A stretch of 64,000 nucleotides of DNA from Amphiura filiformis (Eukaryota; Echinodermata; Ophiuroidea; Amphilepidida; Amphiuridae), in NCBI RefSeq assembly GCF_039555335.1, contig NC_092628.1, forward strand, positions 69,779,706 to 69,843,705. Reading direction: 5' to 3'. The notes below the pieces were generated by a model that was not told the origin of the DNA, did not search any database, and saw nothing but the letters and a program-made list of their open reading frames with translations. A program made the position numbers and the translations under genes. This document shows positions 21,201 through 32,435 of the stretch, one piece after another; positions within the stretch are counted from its first letter, which is position 1; each line of letters starts with the position of its first letter.

Positions 21201-22536
21201 CACTTAACCCTCTTTTTTTTACTTCTGGATATCGTTTGAGTCAAATGATTTTTCATTTTAAAGCTTATGATATATTTTCTAAACACGAAATAAAACAAAA
21301 TTGACCGCGAGCCGACTTTACAGCTGTTTCGTGATGGACGGTCACATATATTCATTAACATATTAAATCGTTTATCCCTTTTGGTCAATATCGAATTGGT
21401 TTGTGGCTGACTCTGGCTTGGGGCAAAATGCATGAATTGGCATATGGCCAAGTCAACTGTGGACGAATTGGTTTGGCCGAATCGATGCTGATACCAGGAA
21501 GTGCCGAAAAATTACGTACTTTTACAAGGCAAAAAGCAACTTTTCTAGGCATTGTTGACATGGTGCCTTCACCCAAAAAGTGTCCTATTATAAAGACCTA
21601 ACTTTTGAGATGGTTTGTATGTTTGAAGGTGCAAAATTAACAATAAGCTTAAAATAAGACCTGGTTTACCGCCGGGTTTTGCAAGTCATCAACAACTTTG
21701 ACAGATGACGTCAGAGGACAGCTTCCAAACATAAGTCTTGATAGTAATACGCTGTTTTACTGGTGGCAGCAGCATTTTTCTACAGTCACGTGATAATGGC
21801 GCCGGCGGATAATACACGGGGGGAACTGACGGTGTCCACATCTTTCTTTTCTTTTTCTTTCTTTCTTTCTTTTTCAGTTTTTGTATTTTATCAGTACTTG
21901 GAGCTGGTGGGGGAGAGAAAGCATTAAAATACATTCAGGAAAAATACAACTCGAACCAAAGATGAAGGCTCCATTTCAAAATCAAAATTACAAAAAACAA
22001 AACAAAAACAAAAAACACCAGACAATGAGCAGGTTCAAAGACCCACAGAAGGAAGATGACAAAACAGAGTCCTGACCCTATCCGAATCCTATTTTGACCT
22101 TTACACAAATAAACCACCAGCCCCCTTCTTCATATCACATACAATATTTTTTATAAAAACATCCAGCATGTCCAGTGTTAATTAAACAAAAATCTTTTTG
22201 TATTGCGCGGCTGATATCGAATGATGAAATTCGCCATCTTCCTCCTGTGAAAAAATTTGAAGAATAGAAGGCTGACGTTGCGCCAAAACACGCAGGCCTA
22301 TGTAAGTGTATAATTAGGCCTATTTAATGATAAAATGAACTACCACTAAATGTTCTTGTCAGTGCTGCAGTGCAAAACTTCTCTTTAACATTACATTACA
22401 TTAATAGTTACATTGTAAATTGGAACTGACACCAATTTTTTTCAGGAATACTTGTTTAAAGGGATATCGACCAAATAATTAATCAAAAAATATAGCGCAA
22501 TAAATGAATAAGTATCTTTACTTACTACAAATAGTA

Positions 22537-24910
22537 TAGTTAGGGGAAAAAGTTCACTTTGGTGACCACTCTCTGGCTAGTAAGGTTTGACGATTGATTC
22601 GACTTCTATGGACCATTTAGAAAAAATATAGCCACCATGTCCCTCGCGAAAATCCCGGCATTTTTCGCTAGAGGCCAAAATCCAAAATGGCCGCCACCAC
22701 CATTTTGAAAATTTAAGTTTTGAACCAGAGCACCTATAATCATGCACAAAGACACTTTTCGGATATGTCGAGTACAAGGATTCCGATTCTGACATTAGTT
22801 TGACAGTACGGCATCATTTTCACCCAGAAATCCAAGATGGTGGCCGGCACCATCTTGAAAAATTTAGTTTTGAACAAGAGGACCTTAAATCGTGTACAAA
22901 GACACTTTTTTGGATAAGTCGACCACAAGGATTTCAAATTTGACATTACTTTGACATTACGAACTCATATTTACCCAGAAATCCAAGATGGTGGCCGCCA
23001 GCATCATCTTGAAAAAAATAAGTTTTGAACCAGATTACCTAAAATCGTGTACAAGTCGACCCCAAGAAATCCGAATCTGACATTAATTTGACGTTACAAA
23101 ATAATTTTTGCCCAGAAATCCAAGATGGCCCCCATTTGGTAGAGCGTAAATGTGATTTTTGAATGAGAGCAGAAGCATAAGTGTGTCATTTCCGCCTTAT
23201 CTGGGGTTTTTGTCTCTTATATGGGGTTTCAACTGCCTTATCTTGAGTTTACATCCCTTATCTAGGGATAAGGCGCCTTATCTGTGGTTTAGACGGCCTT
23301 ATCCTGGGTTTACGTTCCTTACCTGTGGCTAAGATGCCTTAACCTTAGCATATCGCAGTCTAAACACAGATAAGGCATATAACCCCCAGATAATGCGCCG
23401 TAACCCCAGATAAGCGACGTAGACCCCAGATAAAGCAGTCTAAACCCCAAATAAGGCGCCTTAACCCTAAATAAGGAACATAAACCCCAGAAAAGGCATC
23501 TAAACCCCACATAAGGTGCCTTAACTCTAGATAAGGGTTGTTAACCCCAGATAAAGGTCGTAAACCTCAGATAAGGCATCTAAACCCAAGATAAGGCGCC
23601 TTAACCCCAGATAACAGACGTAAACTCAGATATGGCAGTCTAAACCCCAGATAAGGCGCCGTCTGGGGTTTACTTCTCTTATATTAGGTTTATGTTCCTT
23701 ATTTATGGTTAAGGCGCCTTATTTGGGGTTGGGACTGGTTTATCTGAGGTGTACATCGCTTCTCTGGGGTTACGGCGCCTTATCGGGGGTTTAAACTGTC
23801 ATATCTGAGTTTACGTCTCTTATCTGGGGTTAAGGCGCCTTATCTTGGGTTTAGATGTCTTATCTGAGGTTTACGACCCTTATCGGGGGTTAACGACCCG
23901 TATCTAGAGTTTGGGCACCTTATGTGGGGTTTAGATGCCTAGGTTTATGTTCCTCATTTAGGGTTAAAGCGCCTTATTTGGGGGTTGGACTGCTTTATCG
24001 ACGGTCTACGTCCCTTATCTGGGGTTACGGCGCATTATCTGGGGTTTAGATGCCTTATCTGGGTTTAGACTGCGATATGCTAAGGTTAAGGCATCTTAGC
24101 CACAGGTAAGGAACGTAAACCCAGGATAAGGCCGTCTAAACCACAGGTAAGGCGCCTTATCCCTAGATAAGGGATGTAAACCCAAGATAAGGCAGTTTAA
24201 ACCCCATATAAGGGACATGAACCCCAGATAAGGCGGAAATGACACATTTATGCTTCTGCTTTCATTCAAAAATCACATTTACGCTCTACCAAATGGGGCC
24301 ATCTTGGATTTCTGGGCAAAATTATTTTGTAACATCAAATTAATGTCAGATTCGGATTTCTTGGGGTCGACTTACCGGAAAAAGTGTCTTTGTACACGAT
24401 TTTAGGTAATCTGGTTCAAAACTTTTTTTTTTTTTCAAGATGGCGCCGGCGGCCACCATCTTGGATTTCTGGGTAAATATGAGTTCGTAATGTCAAAGTA
24501 ATGTCAAATTTGAAATCCTTGTGGTCGACTTATCCAAAAAAGTGTCTTTGTACACGATTTAAGATCCTCTTGTTCAAAACTAAATTTTTCAAGATGGTGC
24601 CGGCCACCATCTTGGATTTCTGGGTGAAAATGATGCCGTAATGTCAAACTAATGTCAGAATCGGAATCCTTGTGCTCGACATATCCGAAAAAGTGTCTTT
24701 GTGCATGATTATAGGTGCTCTGGTTCAAAACTTAAATTTTCAAAATGGTGGTGGCGGCCATTTTGGATTTTGGCCTCTAGCGAAAAATGCCGGGATTTTC
24801 GCGAGGGACATGGTGGCTATTTTTTTCTAAATGGTCCATAGAAGTCGAATCAATCGTCAAACCTTACTAGCCAGAGAGTGGTCACCAAAGTGAACTTTTC
24901 CCCCTAACTA
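22537..24910. mobile_element. foldback transposon, 2.37 kb, arms >1.1 kb, AGTA target duplication
   Basis: The element begins TAGTTAGGGGAAAAAGTTC and ends with the inverted complement. Symmetry continues almost to the centre near 23,710-23,725, so nearly the whole element is one giant inverted repeat. Each arm contains about three units of ~150 bp with CCAAGATGGTGGCCG-type mini-palindromes and GACACTTTT(C/T). The core consists of ~20-bp units (see next entry). AGTA flanks it (22533-22536, 24911-24914), and beta-4 shows the uninterrupted site at 41,838. No ORF. This is the structure of foldback/FB-type elements; the mobilising transposase is unknown. Confidence 0.9.
23190..24235. repeat. ~20-bp tandem repeat core of the foldback element, in both orientations
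   Basis: Units of the form AGATAAGG(C)NNNTAAACCCC, 19-21 bases each, run in one orientation from about 23,355 to 23,655 and as the complement (CTTATCTGGGGTTTA) on either side. Orientation flips at about 23,350, 23,660 and 24,070. The core is therefore a set of nested inverted blocks, a strong cruciform candidate. Confidence 0.9.
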
Positions 24911-24956
24911 AGTAGTATCATTATACATTATTAGTATTTCTTTAATAAAACAAAAG

Positions 24957-24958
<2 letters not shown>

Positions 24959-25026
<68 letters not shown>

Positions 25027-25035
25027 TATTTCTTT
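24959..25035 (+). repeat. (TTTA)n microsatellite
   Basis: Pure ATTT/TTTA repeats interrupted twice by AATATTT. The matching place in beta-4 (42,605-42,697) carries a longer array, with a hairpin MITE at its left side. Confidence 0.95.
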
Positions 25036-25430
25036 ATAGATTGGCCAAATGTTTGACTGTCAATGCCGACTGCAGCACTTTCTGACATTGAACCAATGTT
25101 GCCCTAAAGTTATTAACCTATAATTTTCCCCAATTTGGGCCAACGTTGAATTGCCAATGACGACTGTTCATCACTTTCTGATGTTGAATCAATGTATAAA
25201 CATTACAAATATGGTACAAAAATTCAGGTTTGAAACAATTGACCATACTCATTTTAAAAGATAGTACATAATGGCTTTAATATGATGCAAACTACCGGAT
25301 AGAACACTGAGCAAATAACAACTAACTCGCTTGCCATACTAATCAGAATGAGACAAGATAGCTAATATTTGAATACCGTATCCTATAACTCTCACGTAAA
25401 GCTTTCAACGTCGGATTTATATTCTCAAAG

Positions 25431-25452
25431 TTGGATTGAACTAATAATGAAA
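25431..25452 (+). pseudogene. candidate micro-exon B, beta-2 copy
   Basis: TTGGATTGAACTAATAATGA plus AA, between TTCTCAAAG and GTAATG. In the phase delivered by the beta exon A the reading meets a stop within it, so this copy does not support coding. Confidence 0.2.
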
Positions 25453-25851
25453 GTAATGCAAATAATAATTCGATCCCATTAAATTGATTTTCTCCTAAAT
25501 ATGGTTGGAAATTATTATTTCAACTTAACTAAAAAGTGCATCTCTTGCAATAATTTTACAAGCGCAAAATGAAAGTTATGGAATTCATTTAAAAAACCTA
25601 TGTTGGGCCTCACCACCCCATGGTCATTTTGATGGTCTGTCTTACACCCGGATAAAAAGTGTATAACTTTAATGAGCGCAATGGATGGATCTACGATTAT
25701 CTTAAGTCATTTTGGCATAACACGCATGTATTTTATTAACCCCCTTCGTAGGACTAGGGTTAAAGTATTGACTAAAATGAGACCTTCAAACATATCTTCT
25801 AATTCGTTGAACCATTTCCTTGTAACACCCCACGTATCCTCTTTCCATTAG

Positions 25852-25945
25852 GATCACCGTGTATACTGTAGCTATCGAGCAGAGTGAACGCCAATGTAAT
25901 AAACTTTATTGAGACAGCTAATGTTTCAATGTACTCGAGTTAAGT
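25852..25945 (+). pseudogene. candidate exon C, beta-2 copy, frameshifted
   Basis: The acceptor CTCTTTCCATTAG is followed by text matching exon C (ATCGAGCAGAGTGAACGCCA, ANVS-coding GCTAATGTTTC). An extra T in AAACTTTATTGAG creates an early TGA relative to beta-4. Confidence 0.3.
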
Positions 25946-26229
25946 GCTTGAGGCCGGCAAAAGATACAATTTTGCTTCTCCCTGGACAAATCAGTTGCTC
26001 AAAATACTTTACCAGGTCTCATAATCAATATATTTCAGTTCAACCTCAACAATGTAGTTTTAAACAAAGAGTACCCCAGAGGACTTGAGAAGGTTACTAC
26101 TTTTGAGAGACCCCTTTTGACTACATGATGCTTTAACTCGGCTTGCTCTCTTGTTTTATCATTAAGTGTTTTGATATGGATAACACTTCATTAATTGTTC
26201 ACTACATTCTATAATATACAAACAAAAAT

Positions 26230-26480
26230 GTGATGTGATCAAGCAAAATCAGTCGGAACTCGGAAATATTGATTTTGAGATAATAGCCAAAAAGGAAATA
26301 TTTCCTTTTGTTTCCTGTTGTTTTGTAAACTCTTTAATTGCTCATATCTTCAAGAACTGGTTGTTCAATTTCAATGGGGTTTTCTACAAAATACAGCTTT
26401 GTAAATGCTTTTTACTATCCTATAAGAAACTGAAAATTTAATATTTTCGAGTTCCGACTGATTTTGCTTGATCGAATCAC
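26230..26480. mobile_element. 251-bp MITE, GTGATG-GATCAAGC family, beta-2 copy
   Basis: Inverted termini of ~40 bp run from GTGATGTGATCAAGCAAAAT with CAGTCGGAACTCG to the complementary GAGTTCCGACTGATTTTGCT and GATCGAATCAC. Flanking AAAT lies at 26226-26229 and 26481-26484, a 4-bp duplication. The orthologous copy at 43,868 shows it predates the 22-kb duplication. A later copy is at 45,104. Confidence 0.9.
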
Positions 26481-26621
26481 AAATGTTAATTTCCGAAAGA
26501 TGTGTCGACACTAACTGAATAACTGTTTAGAGAATCATCAATATGGTAAACTGGTCCACACCCGCTGCCAACGACATACCGACTACAATCGAGTCTTGTG
26601 GAAATTGTGTAGCTAAATCAT

Positions 26622-27278
26622 CCCAGCAAGTTATATTTTGGGTTTTGGTTTAGGTAAAAACGTTTTAATAACATTAAAATGTCGGGTTATATAAGGTCAT
26701 GACATCGTTTTAAAACGTTTTGTATGAAAACACACTACAACAATATTTTTAAAATGTTTTCGAAATGTCATTGTAAACAATTTTTGCAAACATTTTTGGC
26801 CAAATACCAAAACACTTAAATAACATTATGTTAAAATATTTGCAACCAGCAAACACAGAAATGTTCTTAAAATGTTTTTTACAAAACGTTTTAATAACAT
26901 TTAAATGTCGGGTTATATAAAGGTCGTGAAAACATTTTAAAAACGTTATTGTAAATATTTTGGGCAAACATTTTTTGCAAAATATTTTTCAACCCCAAAA
27001 TAACATTCTGTTTAGAATGATTTGTACTAAGTTTAAAAAAATGTTTTTGGAATGTTATTAAAACGTTTTTATACCCTTTATATAACCCGACATTAAAATG
27101 TTTTCTGTAAAACATTTGTGTTTGCTGTGCAGTAAATTACCACCAAATGTTATTTAATGTTATGAAAACGTTTTATACCATTAATGTACCCTTTATATAA
27201 CCCGACATTTAAACGTTTTCTGACAACCTCTTATAACCTTTTTGCGAATGATGTCGAAAACGTTTTGTGTTTGCTGGG
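26622..27278. mobile_element. 657-bp MITE with CCCAGCAA termini, 2-bp AT duplication
   Basis: Beta-4 reads GCTAAATCATTGTAGGCG without interruption at 44,245; here the same site is split. The insert starts CCCAGCAAG and ends TTTGCTGGG, flanked by AT on both sides. Its interior is made of repeats of AAAACGTTTT, TTATATAACCCGACATTTAA and their complements. The motif style (CCAGCAAACAC...AAAACGTTTT) is one I associate with abundant MITEs of marine invertebrates. No ORF of substance. Confidence 0.88.
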
Positions 27279-28559
27279 ATTGTAGGCGACTCGTAGGTAT
27301 CTAACAACAACGAGTGCGTCAGCACAGGGTCTTTCTACGAACCTACTTTCAAAGGCAAATAGCTACGATGTTACTTACAGGTTACCTACTACTGTTATTC
27401 AACTGAATATTACTAGAGCTAAGTAACAATAATTTGCGATTTCAAGACGAGTGGGATGGCAGGAGTTATGTTTTCCCGTTTCAGCCATTTAACTTAAAGG
27501 TCCTTGACCAGATCGACAGCCTCATTTCCCATCAAAATTAAGATTTTGGTATCAAAAGAAAGCTCATATTATTCTCGTTATCTCAGTGAAATTTAACGCC
27601 CGAGATAGTTTGCTTTTTAATAGTGTGAACAAAAACGTAGTGGTTTGTGGTAACCACACCAGAAGGGTATAATCCTATGAGCGTTGTTATACATGTTTTT
27701 GCTTCTCATATCAAAACCGCTTTAGCAATACAAATCAAAATTTGGAAACGTATTGTTTTAATGGTATGCCTTGAGTTAAGATAGAAAACAAGCCATGAAC
27801 AATCGGACCACCCCTCTTTAAAAGCTTCAGTGTACTTCTTAATATTGATCTTATTATTAAGAAAGCCAATATTTGCATTTATGCATGCGGGTTCTTGAGT
27901 TAGGGTTAATATATAATATACACACAGTTGCAGCAAAACAAAAAGACAAAGCAGGACTGGACTAAAACAAGAGAACCTTGGCTGGGAAAGCCAAATAATG
28001 ACAAAGAGTCACAAGTGGCTATTACCACATGGCTCTTGAACAATATGCATACAGTTAAAACGCTGGATCATGGAGTTTAATATCTCTTAAAAAACCTAGA
28101 GAGATTCATCAAAAGTTGTCCCTAACATGAGACAGTAAATTGTCAAAATAGACAGGAGATCTGTCAAAAACTGTGAATCTGTCAAGAACTGTCATATCTG
28201 GTATCATAATGAATCATGAAATTTAAGAATGTCTGCATGGCGTATATTAATATTGATATATTTGACATCGTACATACCACAGAGACACTTGGTAACGTAA
28301 GAAATGGTAAGATACTTTTCTCGCGCTTCTGAATATTTTCTCCGTATTCAAATAGAAGGGGGGGGGCACTACAGCAGACAAGACGTTTGATGAAACCGAG
28401 AAGCCTTGAAGCTCGGGAAGTAATATATGCGTATGCTTAACCAGTTGTGGACCAATCTAGTCAAACCGAGAAGGAGAGAAAGATCAAACCAGCAGATACG
28501 AACAAACATGGTTGTAAACTAATCAGTGCCTGTTACCCAATATTCATAAGGTCAACACT

Positions 28560-28990
28560 CCTGGCCGTCCTACTATACTGTATCCAGTTGCGCGTGTCCC
28601 ACCAGCTAGGTCTCACATCCACCTAAGACCCCTTGCCCAAAATCACCTGGCCTATGCACGTGACACTACTAATTTCCCCAGATCCATAATCACAAGCAGG
28701 CCACCCAACACCAGACTGTTCATCGCTGATGTATCATCCTTGTTCACCAGTATCGTTCACAGTGACGATCCGCATGCTTGCCAATTCGGTCTGAACAAGC
28801 GTACTGTTCAGAATCGCCCACTGACCACCTGGTCCGCCTCATGGAGCTGGTCCTCACGTTGAACAATTTCAACAACAGTCATTCATCCAACGTACAGGCA
28901 CTGCTTTGGGAACAGCTTTTGCATCCATCTTATGGTAATTTTTCAGGGGTTATCTTGAACAACACGTCCTCTCTTCCGCCCACTTGAAAC
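28560..28990 (+). pseudogene. diverged Penelope-like reverse transcriptase relic, alpha-3 side
   Basis: One frame reads TRLFIADVSSLFTSIVHSDD and HACQFGLNKR (about 28,710-28,800), the RT region with the first catalytic aspartate (D-V-x-S-L-F-T). After a frameshift the frame at 28,778-28,987 gives PTDHLVRLMELVLTLNNFN, which in Penelope-like elements precedes the GTAMG region. The text then breaks up. The copy at 45,790-46,140 shows it was in place before the 22-kb duplication. It is far more decayed than the elements at 9.4 and 32.4 kb, so an older lineage. Confidence 0.7.
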
Positions 28991-29734
28991 CGTTCCCTAA
29001 TTCTCTCAAAAAATTCTCTCAAAATATACATTTTGTACATGTTATACTAGTATGGTTGCACCAAAACGTTGTGTTTTGCGCCAAAACGGTCGATTTTCAA
29101 GTTGTTTTTGGCTATATGGTTAATTGCCACGATGTTATTTTGAATAAATTTGAAATGAAATGAAAATGAAATACATAAAAATCGTTTCGCTTTAACGAAG
29201 TCCACAACCGTGGTGCATATTCTCTCACCACTCTCATGATCATAATAATTGATCATATTTCCCTATCTCTATTTTGTTTTCATATACCAGTAACCATGAT
29301 AACCATGTTTTAAAAGAACTACCATGACTACAGGTGACAATATTTGTCAAATTTAGAAATTTGCTCTTGGCAAGGATTTCAAGCACCCCATTATTTGATT
29401 GGTACACTATTTAGAATATTTTGTTGCCTAGGTATCACAAATATAGATTAATCAACATTGAGTCCTATTGACTATCACCAATTTCGCGAAAAGTCTCTCA
29501 CGTCAAAATCGGAGTGGTTAGATCTTATACTAATAATTATTGTTCACGCCTGTAGTCAAAATAGGGTAATACCAACATTTGCTCAAGATTTGGGAAATGT
29601 TCAGGTTATTCGCAAGTAGTGACCAGCAAACATAGTGGAGTATAATTTGATGTAGTAGTGGATCTAGATTGGTTCGGATTCTAAAGCATAGTGTAAATAG
29701 GGCCATTACCGTCAATCAGCTTTATTGTACAAGA

Positions 29735-30036
29735 GGGGACGCACCATTAGATTCTCAGGGGGGGGGGGCATGGGATTTTGGGTCAGGCAGAATCTGAGAG
29801 CACCAAATTTTTTTTTTTTCGCCGCCTTTGGCGGCGAAGTTTTTTTTTCTTCAATTTTAATGTAAATTTTTATATAAAGTTGGGGGGGAAATTTTTTTTT
29901 ACTTATCAGTGAGGCAAAAATTTTTTTTCGTCTCACTAGTGGGCAAAGTTTTTTTTTTTTCGTCTCACTAGTGGGCGAAGTTTTTTTTTTTTCAAAAAAC
30001 TCCCATGCCCCCCCTGGAAATCTAATGGTGCGCCCC
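29735..30036. mobile_element. MITE with GGGGCGCACCATTAGAT termini
   Basis: The left end GGGGACGCACCATTAGATT and right end ATCTAATGGTGCGCCCC are near-perfect inverted complements. The following CAGGGGGGGG / CCCCCCTGG and the CATGGGATTTT / CTCCCATG stretches extend the symmetry. The interior has three CGTCTCACTAGTGGGC(G/A)AA-type units with T-rich runs. The place is empty in the sister copy (about 46,722). The TSD could not be fixed. Confidence 0.8.
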
Positions 30037-30904
30037 TTAGACGACCTCAGTTATATCAGACTGAGAATTATAGACTGAAGGCTATATTTACCTTTGTAAA
30101 TGTAAGTGCCTTTTAAGGTGGTACTACACCCCCTTGATAAATTTGTGACTATTTTTGCATTTTTCTGAAAAACTCAAATGACTTAAACACAAATCAGCAG
30201 CCATTATATCCTTTAAAATGAGTTCAATTAAACGGCCCGGTTAGCGTAAGAAAAAAACACTTTTACATAAATATCACGCCCATTACCACACCATCTGTAT
30301 CTGTATCAGGACTGACACATCCAAATGCAACATAGGAGCTACCCTATTTTGTTATAAATAGTCATAAAACTGTAAATTTTGCATAATTTTGCATATTAAA
30401 TTGAAGAGGCAGGACTGTCAATAAACACCAAAAACCGACGGGTACCCATCATTTTGATACAGCCTGTATCAATTACATAAAGGCAAGGTTTCTTGTTGCA
30501 AATCGCTAAATTTCCAAGGACTGTCTTTGTTATTTGAAAAATGCACTGATCAAAAACATTCTGTTTTGCCAGATGTAACATACTCTTGTACTAATACCTT
30601 GGTTTGAAAATCCAATGCTGTATTATTTCACGGTTTTCTTTAATTCTCTTCACTCTTTTCCCCTTGTAAACATGTTAAACACGATGCGGCATTTATATAT
30701 AGCTCAAAATATGTCTGAATGCGCTAAACTACTGAAATTATTTAGATATTATTCGGAATATGAATAAGAATATTCTAAGTCATGAAATCGTTACTGACAC
30801 GAGATACTAAAATAACATGCTAACTATTTCAAATTTGTGTTACCTTACTTTGAATTCATTCCACTAGCCAGGGATCTGCCTGACTAATGGGTTTCTTCTA
30901 TTAG

Positions 30905-31020
30905 CTTGGTCGACTTTTTGGATGTCTATTTTGTAATCGATCCGCGTGTACTCAAGAGACTGTTAGGTTACGTGAATTGCTAATGTGGGCTAATGTTTCT
31001 ATGATGAGAATTCCAACAAG
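30905..31020 (+). pseudogene. candidate exon A, alpha-3 copy
   Basis: 116 bases with intact acceptor and donor (GTAATA) and an open frame (LGRLFGCLFCNRSAC, then RELLMWANVS). The unit as a whole is probably decayed. Its micro-exon B has lost the donor (GT to CT at 34,671), and its exon C has a one-base deletion. Confidence 0.28.
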
Positions 31021-31309
31021 GTAATATTTGTATTTAGGTTATGTAGAGTAACATTATAGCTTGTTAGGTGTAATATGTATAACAGAAACTATATATCTGT
31101 GGAAAGAGGAACAAAATAAACTATACTTTATAGCCGGGGGCTCACTTCAATATGAAATGGATATAGGTGTAGTGCTGACACTTTAACAGCTAGGGGCATT
31201 CTGGGAGAACAATATATATATAATCATATGGAGTCATTGGGTTGAAAGCATCATTTTTGCATTCGGTGAGAGCAAAATGTAAAAAATATTGGGATGAGAG
31301 ATGGACCGT

Positions 31310-31712
31310 TCTGCACCTTGACGGCTGATTCCGGTTGGAGTTGACGTTAGTGGCGCTGTTAGAAGTTGGTCGTAGATATACGGTAGAAAGTAGTTCCCCT
31401 CGTCTCTGTTGAGTGTTTTGGGCCCCCTCTTTCTTATCCAGATGGCTTTCTGTATATGTCTTCTCTTTCTGTTCTGTTCTCTGTCTCTGATTTGTGATTC
31501 TTCCCATCCAATTACATGATTGTCCTCTGCGACATGATCTGTTATTGTGGACTTGTTGTCCACCCCTGTAATGGATGCATGTCTTTTAGATCTGGTATAT
31601 GCTTTCTTTGAAGCTTTTTTCTGCTTCGGTTTTATGTTCTTTGAGTTCCAAAAAGTCTAGCGGTTTCTCCAATGTATGTTTTGTCGCAGTTGAGGCATGG
31701 AATCTCACTGTG
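31310..31712 (-). pseudogene. second-lineage Penelope-like GIY-YIG fragment
   Basis: On the minus strand from about 31,712 the text reads IPCLNCDKTYIGETARLFGT, the GIY-YIG core. Frameshifts follow, then ITDHVAEDNHVIGWEESQI, AIWIRKRG and TLNRDEGNYFLPYIYD (31,563-31,360). This matches the C-terminal order of the better elements (ITDHVVDKNHIIGW, NRDEGQY) at clearly lower identity, so it is another family. The reverse transcriptase is missing. It lies where alpha-3 and alpha-5 stop matching (31,310 versus 52,017). Confidence 0.85.
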
Positions 31713-32435
31713 AGAAGAAATTGGCCCGGTATCGGAACCATCGCGTTTTTACATTACGATGTCGAGATTTAGATTTAACTCCCCAGTTTACGGCTAAAAT
31801 GCCCGTATAATACCACCAATATCCACCAAATTTGACTTTGTTAATATTGCATTACGTTTACCATAATTATGTGCTGAACATAATTACCCATTCAGCCTGA
31901 CAATTGATTAAGAAAAATGTCAGAAACATTGTTGGAGAGAAATTTGCCAAATTCAAATATTACACTCTTATTTTAGTCTGGTATGCTTTGTTGTTTTGAA
32001 GTTGAAGAAAAATTTCTGACATTGCTCATTTGAACAAAAAGAGAAAAAAGAAACAAGCAACATCTCTTGTTTTTAAAGGTTGAAATGCCCCTAGAGAATT
32101 TGTGCACAAATTGCAGTTTCAAAATAATTAGACTCTGTAAATGATCGTCAACGTATTGTTTTGCTTCTATACCTAAGGCTGTTTACGATGTAAAGCTAAC
32201 AAACTATAAACTATCATAACATGCCGTATTTACCTTGCTCATGGTACGGGTAAAGATAATAAGAATAATAGTTCAATTGGGTCGAGCATAGTAATCTTTA
32301 CATAATTGTTATATGATGAATTGTCATGGTCGACTAACAGATAAAGAGAACCAATTCCCTCCAAATTAAATAATAAAGGTATATTATTACATACCATATG
32401 CGTCATGATTGAGTTATATTTAACTTTCTTTATAC

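Larger units (their letters stand above)
19925..22455. other. 2.5-kb segment missing from beta-4; repeats and a LINE tail, no gene recognised
   Basis: In beta-4 CAACGCCCAATTTTT runs directly into AAGGGATATCGACC, while here 2.5 kb intervenes. It holds small palindromes near 19,927 (TGTCAGTTCCTGCAGAACTG) and 19,970-20,010, a GAAA/AAAG patch near 20,115, the tandem repeat and LINE tail listed separately, and a CTTT tract at 21,845-21,875. A 66-codon frame at 21,401-21,601 has no motif. No clear termini delimit the insertion. Confidence 0.5.

Noticed and set aside
23319..23510. Minus-strand ORF with repeated Gly-Leu-Tyr/Phe text
   Set aside because: It is the ~20-bp repeat core of the foldback element, not a protein.
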